A stretch of 64,000 bases of DNA from Mesobacillus foraminis. Its GTDB lineage: Bacteria > Bacillota > Bacilli > Bacillales > Cytobacillaceae. Location of the stretch: contig NZ_SLVV01000004.1 in NCBI RefSeq assembly GCF_004340465.1, forward strand, positions 1 to 64,000, written 5' to 3'. Shown here piece after piece: positions 51,872-60,084 of the stretch. Under the pieces are notes generated by a model. The model was not told the DNA's origin and searched no databases. It saw only the letters and a list, made by a program, of their open reading frames with translations. Position numbers and translations under genes: made by a program. Positions within the stretch are counted from its first letter, which is position 1. Every line of letters begins with the position of its first letter.

Positions 51872-52108
51872 TTGAAAACCTTCCAGTTAACAATTGAGTT
51901 CTGCATGCAATGAAACTACGCGCCAAAAGCTGCGGGTCTCGCAGAAGAATTGTTCACCCACTTTCGAAGCAAAATTGAAAGTTTGGAGCTTATTCCAGCT
52001 TCGGGCGGAGTCTTTGAAGTGACGGTCAATGGGCAAAAAGTCTATTCAAAGAATGAAACCGGTATTTTCCCATCCGCTGGGGAAATCATTAAGAAAATGG
52101 AAGCTTAA
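51872..52108 (+). CDS. SelW/Rdx-family selenoprotein with CxxU motif (in-frame TGA)
   Basis: A 78-residue protein of the SelT/SelW/SelH (Rdx) family, thioredoxin-like. Reading from TTG at 51872 (after GGGGG) gives MKTFQLTIEFCMQ-U-NYAPKAA; codon 14 is TGA (51911-51913) and forms the redox motif C11-x-x-U14, typical of the family (CxxC or CxxU). The sequence then continues in frame with SLELIPASGGVFEVTVNGQ, VYSKNETGIFP and ends EIIKKMEA, TAA at 52106. Without readthrough only 13 residues would be made. A SECIS-like hairpin lies at 51930-51944. It is likely a small thiol/selenol oxidoreductase; partner unknown. Divergent from selD. Confidence 0.93.
51930..51944 (+). promoter_or_regulatory. Candidate bacterial SECIS element of the SelW-like gene
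   Basis: CTGCG at 51930-51934 pairs perfectly with CGCAG at 51940-51944 around the loop GGTCT. The loop starts 21 bases after the TGA and its first base is G. Confidence 0.75.
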
Positions 52109-52109
52109 A

Positions 52110-52135
52110 AACGCCAGGCAGCGCCAGGCGTTTTT
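52110..52135 (+). terminator. Rho-independent terminator
   Basis: AACGCC / GGCGTT stem with internal pairing and five T, directly after the SelW-like stop. Confidence 0.82.
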
Positions 52136-52177
52136 ATTTAGGGCTTTCCTTTATTCATGGTAACTATTTTAAACCGC

Positions 52178-52678
52178 TCATCGAGTGTTCAGAGGAGGCG
52201 GGACAAGCCATCCTTTATCTTTGTTCATCTTCAAGAGCTTACCGTGATATTCAGTCCTTTTAGAGTGGAACTGGTCATACATTTCTCCGATATCTTCACG
52301 GATTGCAATACTCATTACATAGCTGCAGAATAGTTTCCCTGCCATAAGCATTTGACCAACCAGGACACTGATTTCCGGATCATGGAATCGGGCGCCTGCA
52401 GGAATGTCATCGACGTTTACCATTGGACGGTCCGGGGGTGCGGGCGGAAGCCGAATGCCATTCTCTTTTAAAATGGTTTCTACCTTTTCTGCTTCTTCCT
52501 TAATGCAGCTTTCTGAGAATTGATCGAGGAACGCTTTTAAATCATGGTCCCCTGCATGGCTGTTGAGTACCTGCATGGTAACAAGCAGCCCTTTCAATTC
52601 AAATAAATGTGTCCACAAATTATACACTTCACCGGCATGAAGCGGTTCATCCTTAGGGTTGCCGCTCAAAATCCCCAT
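52178..52678 (-). CDS. DUF3231 family protein
   Basis: A 166-residue helical protein. The start GEVYNLWTHLFELKGLLVTMQVL and the AEKVETILKENGIRLPPAPPDRP segment belong to the DUF3231 family, common in spore formers, often in tandem repeats; this is a single unit. The fold resembles a four-helix ferritin-like bundle, function unknown. Tandem ATG codons at 52681 and 52678 follow GGAGGG; the second has better spacing. No neighbouring functional link. Confidence 0.8.
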   Translation of the reverse strand: MGILSGNPKDEPLHAGEVYNLWTHLFELKGLLVTMQVLNSHAGDHDLKAFLDQFSESCIKEEAEKVETILKENGIRLPPAPPDRPMVNVDDIPAGARFHDPEISVLVGQMLMAGKLFCSYVMSIAIREDIGEMYDQFHSKRTEYHGKLLKMNKDKGWLVPPPLNTR

Positions 52679-52825
52679 CATAATCCCTCCTGAATTTAGC
52701 TCTGCTATAGTTTTTGATATAACAGACCCAATTATGATGGGAATTATGCCTAATCTCCGTATCGGGCAGGCCTTGGAAAGCTTATGTCATTAACCGGGAA
52801 AATGAGCGGATAGGACACCTATGGG

Positions 52826-53101
52826 TCAGCTGCTTTTCACTCCGTACAAAATACATCCGACCCCTAGCAGGACCCAAAACATCTTCATGAAGGAAATTTT
52901 ATCAGCAAGGCCCAGCAGCCCAATCGTTGTCGTTAAAATGAGAATAACCGGCCCGACCAATGCAAGAGAGCTATTGACAACCAATGCTTTCCCAACATCA
53001 TTGAACTTTAACATAAGTAGCGCAGCAAAAATTTCAATGCTTCCGGATAAAATTCGCAATGAGGCCATCCCAAGCACCGCTTTCTCAATTAAATTGAACA
53101 T
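52826..53101 (-). CDS. yqhV: YqhV-like membrane protein (DUF2619)
   Basis: A 91-residue protein with about three hydrophobic helices; the start EKAVLGMASLRILSGSIEI and LALVGPVILILTTTIGL match YqhV (DUF2619), a small membrane protein of sporulating bacilli. In B. subtilis it lies near spoIIIA; that context is absent. ATG at 53101, preceded by GGAGGGAACT. Function unknown. Confidence 0.82.
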   Translation of the reverse strand: MFNLIEKAVLGMASLRILSGSIEIFAALLMLKFNDVGKALVVNSSLALVGPVILILTTTIGLLGLADKISFMKMFWVLLGVGCILYGVKSS

Positions 53102-53215
53102 AGTTCCCTCCTGAAGACATTTATTCTTCACAGTATATGCGGAGACATGCTTAATGAGGACAAGATTCCGTATTGAAGCTCTAATTAGCCATTAAAAGCA
53201 TTTAAATGACTGAGA

Positions 53216-53224
53216 TGGTATAAT
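53216..53224 (+). promoter_or_regulatory. Extended -10 promoter of selA
   Basis: TGGTATAAT: TG-N plus perfect TATAAT at 53219-53224. An ATG at 53223 lies inside this box, so it cannot be the start; this decides for the GTG at 53256. Confidence 0.65.
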
Positions 53225-53255
53225 GGAGGACAAAGAATTCCCGGAGGTAAGGAAA

Positions 53256-54671
53256 GTGAAAGACATTTTAAGGCAGATGCCCCCAGTACACGAGATTCAA
53301 CGAGATGAACGTTTTGAGCAGCTTATAATGGAATACGGGGTGGACGCAGGCATCGTGACTCAAACCATTCAAAAGGTTCTCGGCGGTATTCGTCAAACGA
53401 TCTTGAATGGGGAGTGGGATGGCCCTGCGCCGGGTGATTCATCATTTACCCGAAATCTGTTTAAGAAGGCATCCGAGCTACTTGAAAAACAGCAGGGCTA
53501 TACACTGAAAAGAGTCATTAATGGCACCGGAACGATCTTACATACAAACCTTGGACGAGCACGCCTTAGTGATCGGGCGGTTCAGCATGTAGTTCAGACA
53601 GCCCAGCATTATTCCAACCTTGAATATAACCTTGAGCGAGGAGAACGGGGGTCAAGGCACACTCATGCAGAGGAACTTTTAAAGGAAATCACTGGGGCAG
53701 AAGCTGCCATGGTTGTTAATAATAATGCGGCAGCTGTATTTCTGATCCTAAAGGCCCTTGCTGAAAAAAAGGAAGTGATCGTGTCGCGCGGGCAGCTAGT
53801 GGAGATCGGGGGATCTTTCAGAATTTCCTCCATTATGGAGGAGAGCGGTGCTGAACTTGTGGAAGTTGGGACAACGAATAAAACCCATAAAAGTGACTAT
53901 GAACAAAATATTAATGAAAATACAGCAATGATCCTAAAGGTTCACACAAGTAATTTTAAAATAATGGGCTTTACCGAAACAGTTGAAACAGAAGAGCTTG
54001 CTGAGATTGCTCAAAGGCATGAAGGTGTTGTTTTTTACGAGGACTTGGGCAGCGGAGCGCTGTATGACTTTCAAAAGCACGGAATAAGTGACGAGCCTGT
54101 TATCAGTGAAGTTCTGAAGAAGGGAGCGGACATTGTTTCTTTTAGTGGCGATAAACTCCTTGGAGGGCCGCAGGCGGGGTTAATTGCCGGAAGAAAGGAT
54201 CTGATCGAGATCTTGAAGAAACATCAGCTGGCCCGCGTCCTGCGTGTAGATAAAATGACGCTGGCAGCCATTGAAGGAACATTGGCGGATTATGCCAGGG
54301 GAGAGACTGGGATTAGAAACATTCCCTCTATCCGTGATTTGCTGGCAACTCCTGAATACATCAAGCGAAGAGCTGAAAAGTTTATTGAGTATTTGGAAGG
54401 CAGCTGGAGCCCTTACAGAGTCAGAATCCTTGAAGGGACTAGCCAGGTTGGCGGAGGAACAATGCCGGATGTTGAGCTGCCGACATTTTTGATTGGCCTG
54501 TCACATCCGAAATGGAATGCATCCGCCCTTGCGCGAAAACTGAGGCTGGAAGCAAGTCCTGCTGTTATTGTTAGGATCCAGCAGGAAGAGGTTCAGATTG
54601 ATCTTCGTACAGTAAAAGAAGAAGAGGAGAAATTAGTGGTTGAGGCGCTAAAAACTTTTTGCTCCCAATAA
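53256..54671 (+). CDS. selA: L-seryl-tRNA(Sec) selenium transferase SelA
   Basis: A 471-residue PLP enzyme that converts Ser-tRNA(Sec) to Sec-tRNA(Sec) with selenophosphate. Features are the N-domain to about residue 80, RVINGTGTILHTNLGRA, the GERGSRHTHAEELL loop, NNNAAAVFL, EDLGSGAL and the PLP lysine in SGDKLLGGPQAG (about K300). Start: GTG at 53256 with GGAGGT seven bases upstream. selB normally follows selA, but here a hairpin and then spore genes follow, so selB lies elsewhere. Together with selD it shows the organism makes selenocysteine, which the two in-frame TGA genes use. Confidence 0.95.
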   Translation: MKDILRQMPPVHEIQRDERFEQLIMEYGVDAGIVTQTIQKVLGGIRQTILNGEWDGPAPGDSSFTRNLFKKASELLEKQQGYTLKRVINGTGTILHTNLGRARLSDRAVQHVVQTAQHYSNLEYNLERGERGSRHTHAEELLKEITGAEAAMVVNNNAAAVFLILKALAEKKEVIVSRGQLVEIGGSFRISSIMEESGAELVEVGTTNKTHKSDYEQNINENTAMILKVHTSNFKIMGFTETVETEELAEIAQRHEGVVFYEDLGSGALYDFQKHGISDEPVISEVLKKGADIVSFSGDKLLGGPQAGLIAGRKDLIEILKKHQLARVLRVDKMTLAAIEGTLADYARGETGIRNIPSIRDLLATPEYIKRRAEKFIEYLEGSWSPYRVRILEGTSQVGGGTMPDVELPTFLIGLSHPKWNASALARKLRLEASPAVIVRIQQEEVQIDLRTVKEEEEKLVVEALKTFCSQ

Positions 54672-54730
54672 CGAAAAGTCCCCGCAGCAAAATGCAGGGA
54701 CTTCGTAATCGGGCAGGGAGAAAAGTCCGG

Positions 54731-54868
54731 TTAGATTCTCCCTGCATGATTTGCTCTTGTATGGTTGCGGTTCTTTACTTTCTTAGAACCGCTTAATGGC
54801 TCGGGCTGTCCGCCCTGATTGCCCTTTGGTGCATTTTTCCTCATATCTCTGCCATCATTCTTGTTCAT
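54731..54868 (-). CDS. sspP: Small acid-soluble spore protein SspP
   Basis: A 45-residue minor [20 protein letters not shown] and [17 protein letters not shown] match SspP (CotL) of B. subtilis closely. Expressed in the forespore under sigma-G in B. subtilis. ATG at 54868, six bases after a GGAGGAGGG run (another ATG at 54874 is too close). A hairpin GCAGGGAGAA / TTCTCCCTGC lies at the 3' end. In B. subtilis sspO and sspP are adjacent; here an 85-residue gene separates them. Confidence 0.93.
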   Translation of the reverse strand: MNKNDGRDMRKNAPKGNQGGQPEPLSGSKKVKNRNHTRANHAGRI

Positions 54869-54990
54869 TTGCATCCCTCCTCCTGATTATAGGTTGTTAT
54901 CGCCTGCACAGTTTTATACCGTATAGTTTGGGCAAAAGCTGCACAGTTTAAGGCTATAACACCATGAAATACACTCAGGAGGTAAATCAA

Positions 54991-55248
54991 ATGCCTTATC
55001 ATAAAAACAAACAGCAGGCCTACCAGGCTGCCCAGCAGGGATATGAGGATGTACAGGATCTGTATAGGGAAATTATACAGGACAGTGCAAGCTATGGCCA
55101 TCAGCTTAAGCATATAAAAAATGAAGTAAACGAGGCCTATCAGCAGATTGAAAATGCTCTCGAAGTCGCATCAGAAACACAGCGTCTGCAGCTTGAACGC
55201 TTTCAGCAGGACCTTAAAAGAATTGTCGAAGAAGTAAACCTCGATTAA
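54991..55248 (+). CDS. 85-residue helical protein of unknown function
   Basis: ATG at 54991 follows CAGGAGG with good spacing; an in-frame ATG at 54964 upstream lacks a site. The product starts MPYHKNKQQAYQAAQQGYED and is Gln-rich and predicted almost entirely helical (LERFQQDLKRIVEEV at the end). No family recognised. It lies on the opposite strand between sspO and sspP, which are adjacent in B. subtilis, so it is an insertion in that pair. A terminator (GCGGAAGG / CCTTCCGC, seven T) follows. Confidence 0.75.
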   Translation: MPYHKNKQQAYQAAQQGYEDVQDLYREIIQDSASYGHQLKHIKNEVNEAYQQIENALEVASETQRLQLERFQQDLKRIVEEVNLD

Positions 55249-55255
55249 AATATAT

Positions 55256-55286
55256 GCGGAAGGGAAGCATCCTTCCGCTTTTTTTC
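55256..55286 (+). terminator. Rho-independent terminator
   Basis: GCGGAAGG / CCTTCCGC perfect stem, loop GAAGCAT, then seven T. Confidence 0.92.
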
Positions 55287-55310
55287 GTAAAAGTGGTTAT
55301 TTTAATCCGT

Positions 55311-55460
55311 TTACTGGTTCTTCTTCCGTTTTTTATTGTTTTGTTTTTGAAGCTCTGTCAATGGTTCATTTGATAGTTCTTCATTAAAGCCAGCCCCTTT
55401 TCCCTGAGCACTAGCGGCATTCATTCCGGGAATGACATGATTAGCTTTCCGTTTCGCCAA
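55311..55460 (-). CDS. sspO: Small acid-soluble spore protein SspO
   Basis: A 49-residue minor [24 protein letters not shown] and [13 protein letters not shown] match SspO (CotK) almost fully. TTG start at 55460 with GGAGGTGAG seven bases upstream. Made in the forespore. It lies divergently upstream of acnA, as in B. subtilis. Confidence 0.95.
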   Translation of the reverse strand: MAKRKANHVIPGMNAASAQGKGAGFNEELSNEPLTELQKQNNKKRKKNQ

Positions 55461-55628
55461 TTTTCTCACCTCCATGGCACCTAGTTTTTCCTACATTGCC
55501 ACCCTCATACAAAAGAATCTATACTTTCTTGGAATAATGATAGTCGCTTTTTAGAATATTACAGCCACTATTTTGGCTCCCGGAAAATCCATATCAATCC
55601 TGTTTTTATGCTGTTAATGAATATAACT

Positions 55629-55643
55629 ATAAGTTTTACTTAT
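55629..55643 (+). promoter_or_regulatory. CcpC-type operator upstream of aconitase
   Basis: ATAA-GTTTTAC-TTAT at 55629-55643 is an exact match to the ATAA-N7-TTAT dyad known for the citrate-responsive repressor CcpC at the B. subtilis citB promoter. It lies 150 bases before the start codon. A possible -10 (TATATT, near 55684) lies downstream. Confidence 0.65.
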
Positions 55644-55793
55644 CATTAACAATAACTTTCTTTTTATTTACTTATCTAGCAGATTATATTAAGATTAGAA
55701 TTGTGAGAAAAGTTAACATACGCAATATTATTCTGACTTTTCGACATTTACATTTATATGGTTCACGTTGGTATGATTAAAGGGGGTAAACGC

Positions 55794-58514
55794 ATGACGA
55801 AACAACTCACTAACAATGACGTATTTAAAGCCCGCAGCTCATTTGAAATCAGCGGGAAACGCTATCACTACTACCGTTTGGCTGCGCTTGAGGAAGCAGG
55901 GATTGGAAATGTATCCAAACTGCCTTATTCCATCAAGGTTTTGCTCGAATCCGTTCTTCGCCAGCTTGATGGGCGTGTGATCACAAAAGAACATGTTGAA
56001 AACCTGGCAAAATGGGGAACTGCCGGAGTGCAGGAAATCGATGTCCCATTCAAGCCTTCACGTGTTATTCTGCAGGACTTCACAGGTGTTCCTGCTGTCG
56101 TCGACCTTGCTTCTTTAAGGAAGGCAATGGCGGACCTGGGCGGAAATCCAGACAAAATCAATCCGGAAAAGCCGGTTGATCTTGTCATTGACCACTCAGT
56201 CCAAGTTGATAAATATGGCACTCCGGATGCTTTAAATGCGAATATGGAGCTTGAATTCGAGCGGAACGCAGAGCGTTATCAATTCCTGAGCTGGGCTCAA
56301 AAGGCATTTGACAACTACCGTGCTGTTCCGCCGGCAACTGGTATCGTTCACCAGGTCAACCTGGAGTTTCTTGCAAACGTTGTCCACTCTATTGAGAATG
56401 AGGACGGCGAATTTGAATCCTTCCCTGATTCTCTAGTAGGAACAGATTCCCATACAACAATGATCAATGGTATTGGCGTTCTCGGATGGGGAGTTGGCGG
56501 TATTGAAGCAGAGGCAGGCATGCTTGGCCAGCCTTCATACTTCCCGGTACCAGAAGTGGTAGGGGTAAAATTAGTCGGAGATATGCCTAACGGTTCAACA
56601 GCTACGGACCTAGCATTGAAGGTAACTCAGGTTCTCCGCAGCCATGGTGTGGTTGGGAAATTTGTCGAGTTCTTCGGCCCTGGGGTAACAAGCCTTCCGC
56701 TCGCCGACCGTGCGACCGTAGCCAACATGGCTCCTGAATATGGTGCAACTTGCGGATTCTTCCCGGTTGATGGTGAATCTCTGGATTATATGCGCCTGAC
56801 TGGCCGTACAGAAGAGCAAGTTCAGCTTGTTGAGGCTTACTGCAAGGAGAATGGCTTGTTCTTCAACCCTGATCTTGAACCTGTCTACACTGATGTGATT
56901 GAAATCGATCTTTCCGGCATTGAAGCAAATCTTTCAGGACCTAAGCGTCCTCAGGATTTGATTCCTTTATCACAAATGCAAAAGAGCTTCCAGGACGCTT
57001 TAACAGCTCCAGCTGGAAACCAGGGCTTCGGTCTTGATAAGAAAGAAATTGAAAAAGAAGCGGTTGTTGAGTTCCATAACGGCGACAAGTCAACAATGAA
57101 AACGGGTGCCATTGCCATTGCCTCCATCACCAGCTGTACCAATACTTCCAACCCATATGTTCTAGTGGGTGCTGGATTAGTAGCGAAAAAAGCAGTCGAG
57201 CTTGGCATGGAAGTTCCTAAATTTGTTAAAACTTCTTTGGCTCCTGGATCCAAGGTAGTTACCGGCTATCTCCGTGATTCCGGCCTGCTTCCATATTTGG
57301 AGTCCATCGGTTTCAACCTTGTAGGCTACGGCTGTACCACATGTATCGGAAACTCTGGCCCATTGCTTCCTGAAATCGAAAAGTCCATTGCTGACAGCGA
57401 CTTGCTGGTAACCTCTGTACTTTCGGGCAACCGTAACTTTGAAGGCCGTATCCATCCGCTTGTAAAAGCGAACTATCTTGCATCTCCACCGCTTGTAGTT
57501 GCTTATGCTTTGGCTGGTACTGTCAACATTGATCTGCAGAACGATCCAATTGGAAAAGATAAAGACGGGAATGACGTTTTCTTCAAAGATATCTGGCCAT
57601 CCACTGCTGAAGTCAACGAGGTTGTCAACAAGGTTGTTACACCTGAATTGTTCCGCAGTGAATATGAAACTGTATTCAGCGATAATGAGCGCTGGAATGA
57701 AATCCAGACTAGCAACGATCCGCTTTATACTTGGGATGAAGATTCCACTTACATTGCAAACCCGCCATTCTTTGAGGGTCTCAGCCCGGAAGCAGGCACT
57801 GTAGAGCCATTAGCAGGCCTTCGTGTCGTTGGTAAGTTCGGCGATTCTGTTACAACAGACCACATTTCTCCTGCAGGGGCAATTGGCAAAGATACACCTG
57901 CTGGAAGATACCTTCGTGAAAAAGGCGTTGAGCCTCGCGATTTCAACTCATACGGTTCACGCCGCGGTAACCATGAGGTCATGATGCGCGGTACATTCGC
58001 AAACATCCGCATTAAGAACCAGATCGCTCCAGGAACAGAAGGCGGTTATACAACTTACTGGCCAACAGGCGAAGTTACTTCCATTTATGATGCATGCATG
58101 AAGTATAAAGAAGATGGAACTGGCCTAATGGTTATTGCCGGCAAGGATTATGGAATGGGATCTTCCCGTGACTGGGCGGCAAAAGGTACGAACCTCCTTG
58201 GCATCAAGACGGTTATTGCAGAAAGCTTCGAGCGTATCCACCGTTCAAATCTTGTACTGATGGGTGTTCTTCCTCTGCAGTTCAAGGCTGGGGAAAGCGC
58301 TGAATCCCTTGGATTAACAGGAAAAGAAACATTCGATGTCCAGGTTGATGAAACGGTCAGACCGCGTGATATCGTAACTGTTACTGCAACTGACGAAGCC
58401 GGAAACAAACTCACGTTTGAAGCTGTTGTTCGTTTTGACTCCGAAGTCGAAATTGACTATTACCGTCATGGCGGAATCCTTCAGATGGTTCTGCGTGAAA
58501 AATTGAAAGCTTAA
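55794..58514 (+). CDS. acnA: Aconitate hydratase (aconitase)
   Basis: A 906-residue aconitase (B. subtilis citB), interconverting citrate and isocitrate in the TCA cycle. The iron-sulfur ligands are visible: Cys in [12 protein letters not shown] near residue 440, and [11 protein letters not shown] near residue 505. The swivel domain has [11 protein letters not shown], and substrate residues occur in [20 protein letters not shown]. In bacilli apo-aconitase also binds RNA as an iron-responsive regulator. ATG at 55794 after AAAGGGGGTAAACGC. Upstream CcpC box. Divergent from sspO as in B. subtilis. Confidence 0.96.
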   Translation: MTKQLTNNDVFKARSSFEISGKRYHYYRLAALEEAGIGNVSKLPYSIKVLLESVLRQLDGRVITKEHVENLAKWGTAGVQEIDVPFKPSRVILQDFTGVPAVVDLASLRKAMADLGGNPDKINPEKPVDLVIDHSVQVDKYGTPDALNANMELEFERNAERYQFLSWAQKAFDNYRAVPPATGIVHQVNLEFLANVVHSIENEDGEFESFPDSLVGTDSHTTMINGIGVLGWGVGGIEAEAGMLGQPSYFPVPEVVGVKLVGDMPNGSTATDLALKVTQVLRSHGVVGKFVEFFGPGVTSLPLADRATVANMAPEYGATCGFFPVDGESLDYMRLTGRTEEQVQLVEAYCKENGLFFNPDLEPVYTDVIEIDLSGIEANLSGPKRPQDLIPLSQMQKSFQDALTAPAGNQGFGLDKKEIEKEAVVEFHNGDKSTMKTGAIAIASITSCTNTSNPYVLVGAGLVAKKAVELGMEVPKFVKTSLAPGSKVVTGYLRDSGLLPYLESIGFNLVGYGCTTCIGNSGPLLPEIEKSIADSDLLVTSVLSGNRNFEGRIHPLVKANYLASPPLVVAYALAGTVNIDLQNDPIGKDKDGNDVFFKDIWPSTAEVNEVVNKVVTPELFRSEYETVFSDNERWNEIQTSNDPLYTWDEDSTYIANPPFFEGLSPEAGTVEPLAGLRVVGKFGDSVTTDHISPAGAIGKDTPAGRYLREKGVEPRDFNSYGSRRGNHEVMMRGTFANIRIKNQIAPGTEGGYTTYWPTGEVTSIYDACMKYKEDGTGLMVIAGKDYGMGSSRDWAAKGTNLLGIKTVIAESFERIHRSNLVLMGVLPLQFKAGESAESLGLTGKETFDVQVDETVRPRDIVTVTATDEAGNKLTFEAVVRFDSEVEIDYYRHGGILQMVLREKLKA

Positions 58515-58526
58515 TTTTAATAGGAA

Positions 58527-58560
58527 AAGACTCCCGTCATTTTGATGGGAGTCTTCTTTT
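58527..58560 (+). terminator. Rho-independent terminator of acnA
   Basis: AAGACTCCC(G)TC / GA(T)GGGAGTCTT stem, then TCTTTTT. Confidence 0.9.
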
Positions 58561-58629
58561 TAATGTCTGTGTCTTCCTTAGTATCAGATCTTAGTTATCA
58601 CCTAACAGCCTTACTTGAAAAATTAATAT

Positions 58630-58667
58630 AAAATGACCTCCAATGCCATTGCATTGGAGGTCATTTT
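58630..58667. terminator. Bidirectional Rho-independent terminator
   Basis: A perfect 17-bp stem AAAATGACCTCCAATGC with its complement at 58651-58667, loop CATT. It ends the minus-strand permease gene and can back up acnA termination. Confidence 0.93.
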
Positions 58668-58668
58668 A

Positions 58669-59955
58669 TTAAAAGGCATATTGCAGGACAAAGTTACTAA
58701 TAAATAGAAATGCAATCATGTAGAGTGCAGGATGTATTTCTTTTCCTTTCCCCATAAGCAGTTTGATCAAGGGGTAAAGAATAAAGCCTATCGCCATCCC
58801 GTCGGCAATACTGTATGTGAGCGGGATCAGGACAATGATCAGGAGGGCAGGGGCGCTCTCCGTCAAATCATCAATCGGTATGTTAACGATATTTTGAAGC
58901 ATGAGGACTCCAATTAAAATTAATACTGGAGAAACAGCGCTCGCCGGCACGATTTTTATGAGCGGGATCAGCAACAATGAAGCTAAAAACAAGAAGCCTG
59001 TCACTATACTGGTTAAACCTGTCCTTCCACCCGCTGTTATACCTGCTGCGCTTTCCACAGAAGCTACAGTCGGGCTGGTTCCAAATACTCCTGAACTTAA
59101 GACAGAAACAGCTGTCGCCTGTAGTGCCGTTTTGCTGCTTTCTGGCCGATTGATCAATTTAGTATGGCCATGGATCAGGCCAATGTTTTCAAACACAAGT
59201 ACCATCGCCAAAGATACGGAAGTGAGCCAGAAAACAATATTTCCAGCCTGAGCCCAGGAAAGCTGTCCAAATACACCGATGTATTCATCAAAGGATGGAG
59301 CCTTGAAAGACAAGGAAGTAAATTCGGAGCTTCCAAACAGGAAGGACAGAATAGAAGTTATCATGATGCTTAAAAGGAGATTCCCAGGCACATTTTTCAT
59401 AAACAGAACAAACGTTATGACTAATCCGGCCAACGTAATGATGGCTTCTGGGCTCCCCAAATTGCCTATGGCAAGAAGAGTATGGTCTGAATTGGTAATA
59501 ATTCCGCTGTTATCAAATCCTATTAATATCAACAGAATTCCAATACCGACTGTTATGGCTTCTTTTAAAGAATCAGGGATGGATGATGTAATTGTTTTTG
59601 CCAATGGGGTAAAGGCAATCAGAATGAAAAATACTCCAGCTAGGAAAACCATTGCGAGTGCCTCCTGCCAGGAAAATCCGCCAGACTGGACAATCGTGTA
59701 GGTAAACATTGCATTCAGTCCCATTCCCGGAATTAAAAGGATGGGGGTATTGCTCCAAAGTCCGGTGATCAGGCACCCGAAAAAGCTGGTCAGGATTGTA
59801 GCGATAATGCCTGCTTCCATTGGAATCCCTGCTACTGCAAGAATAGTAGCATTAACAATAATGATATACACGACCGTAATATACGAAATAAGGCCTGCAG
59901 AAACTTCTTTCCCTAATGTTGTTTCATGATGAGTAAGCTTAAAAAACCGTTCCAT
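58669..59955 (-). CDS. NCS2-family purine permease (PbuG/PbuO-like)
   Basis: A 428-residue transporter with 12 or more helices of the AzgA-like NCS2 group: GLISYITVVYIIIVNATIL, GMGLNAMFTYT near residue 80, GTSPTVASVESAAGI near residue 310. Such proteins import hypoxanthine, guanine or adenine with protons. The start at ATG 59955 follows AAAGGTGATT. No purine riboswitch is seen, unlike B. subtilis pbuG; instead a LysR regulator is divergent from it, so it may respond to another signal or be PbuO-like. Confidence 0.88.
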   Translation of the reverse strand: MERFFKLTHHETTLGKEVSAGLISYITVVYIIIVNATILAVAGIPMEAGIIATILTSFFGCLITGLWSNTPILLIPGMGLNAMFTYTIVQSGGFSWQEALAMVFLAGVFFILIAFTPLAKTITSSIPDSLKEAITVGIGILLILIGFDNSGIITNSDHTLLAIGNLGSPEAIITLAGLVITFVLFMKNVPGNLLLSIMITSILSFLFGSSEFTSLSFKAPSFDEYIGVFGQLSWAQAGNIVFWLTSVSLAMVLVFENIGLIHGHTKLINRPESSKTALQATAVSVLSSGVFGTSPTVASVESAAGITAGGRTGLTSIVTGFLFLASLLLIPLIKIVPASAVSPVLILIGVLMLQNIVNIPIDDLTESAPALLIIVLIPLTYSIADGMAIGFILYPLIKLLMGKGKEIHPALYMIAFLFISNFVLQYAF

Positions 59956-60034
59956 AATATAATCACCTTTCAATAAACTAATACGATTCAAAACGAACTT
60001 TTTCATCATAGCATGGACAGTTCTATATGAAAAA

Positions 60035-60051
60035 TATATAATTTATATTAA
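60035..60051. promoter_or_regulatory. Inverted repeat between permease and LysR gene
   Basis: AATATA-TAATT-TATATT, a 6-bp inverted repeat with 5-base spacer, in the 130-base divergent region. Size and setting fit a LysR-type T-N11-A site; low sequence complexity makes this only suggestive. Confidence 0.4.
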
Positions 60052-60084
60052 AACTATATATTTTTTAAATACCAGGAGATTATT

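Noticed and set aside
53223-53255. ATG start for selA at 53223
   Set aside because: The ATG overlaps the TATAAT -10 box and has no ribosome binding site; GTG at 53256 has GGAGGT at ideal distance.
54680-54760. tRNA-Sec (selC) after selA
   Set aside because: The two hairpins there are terminator-like stems without cloverleaf arms, a UCA anticodon or a CCA-type acceptor end.
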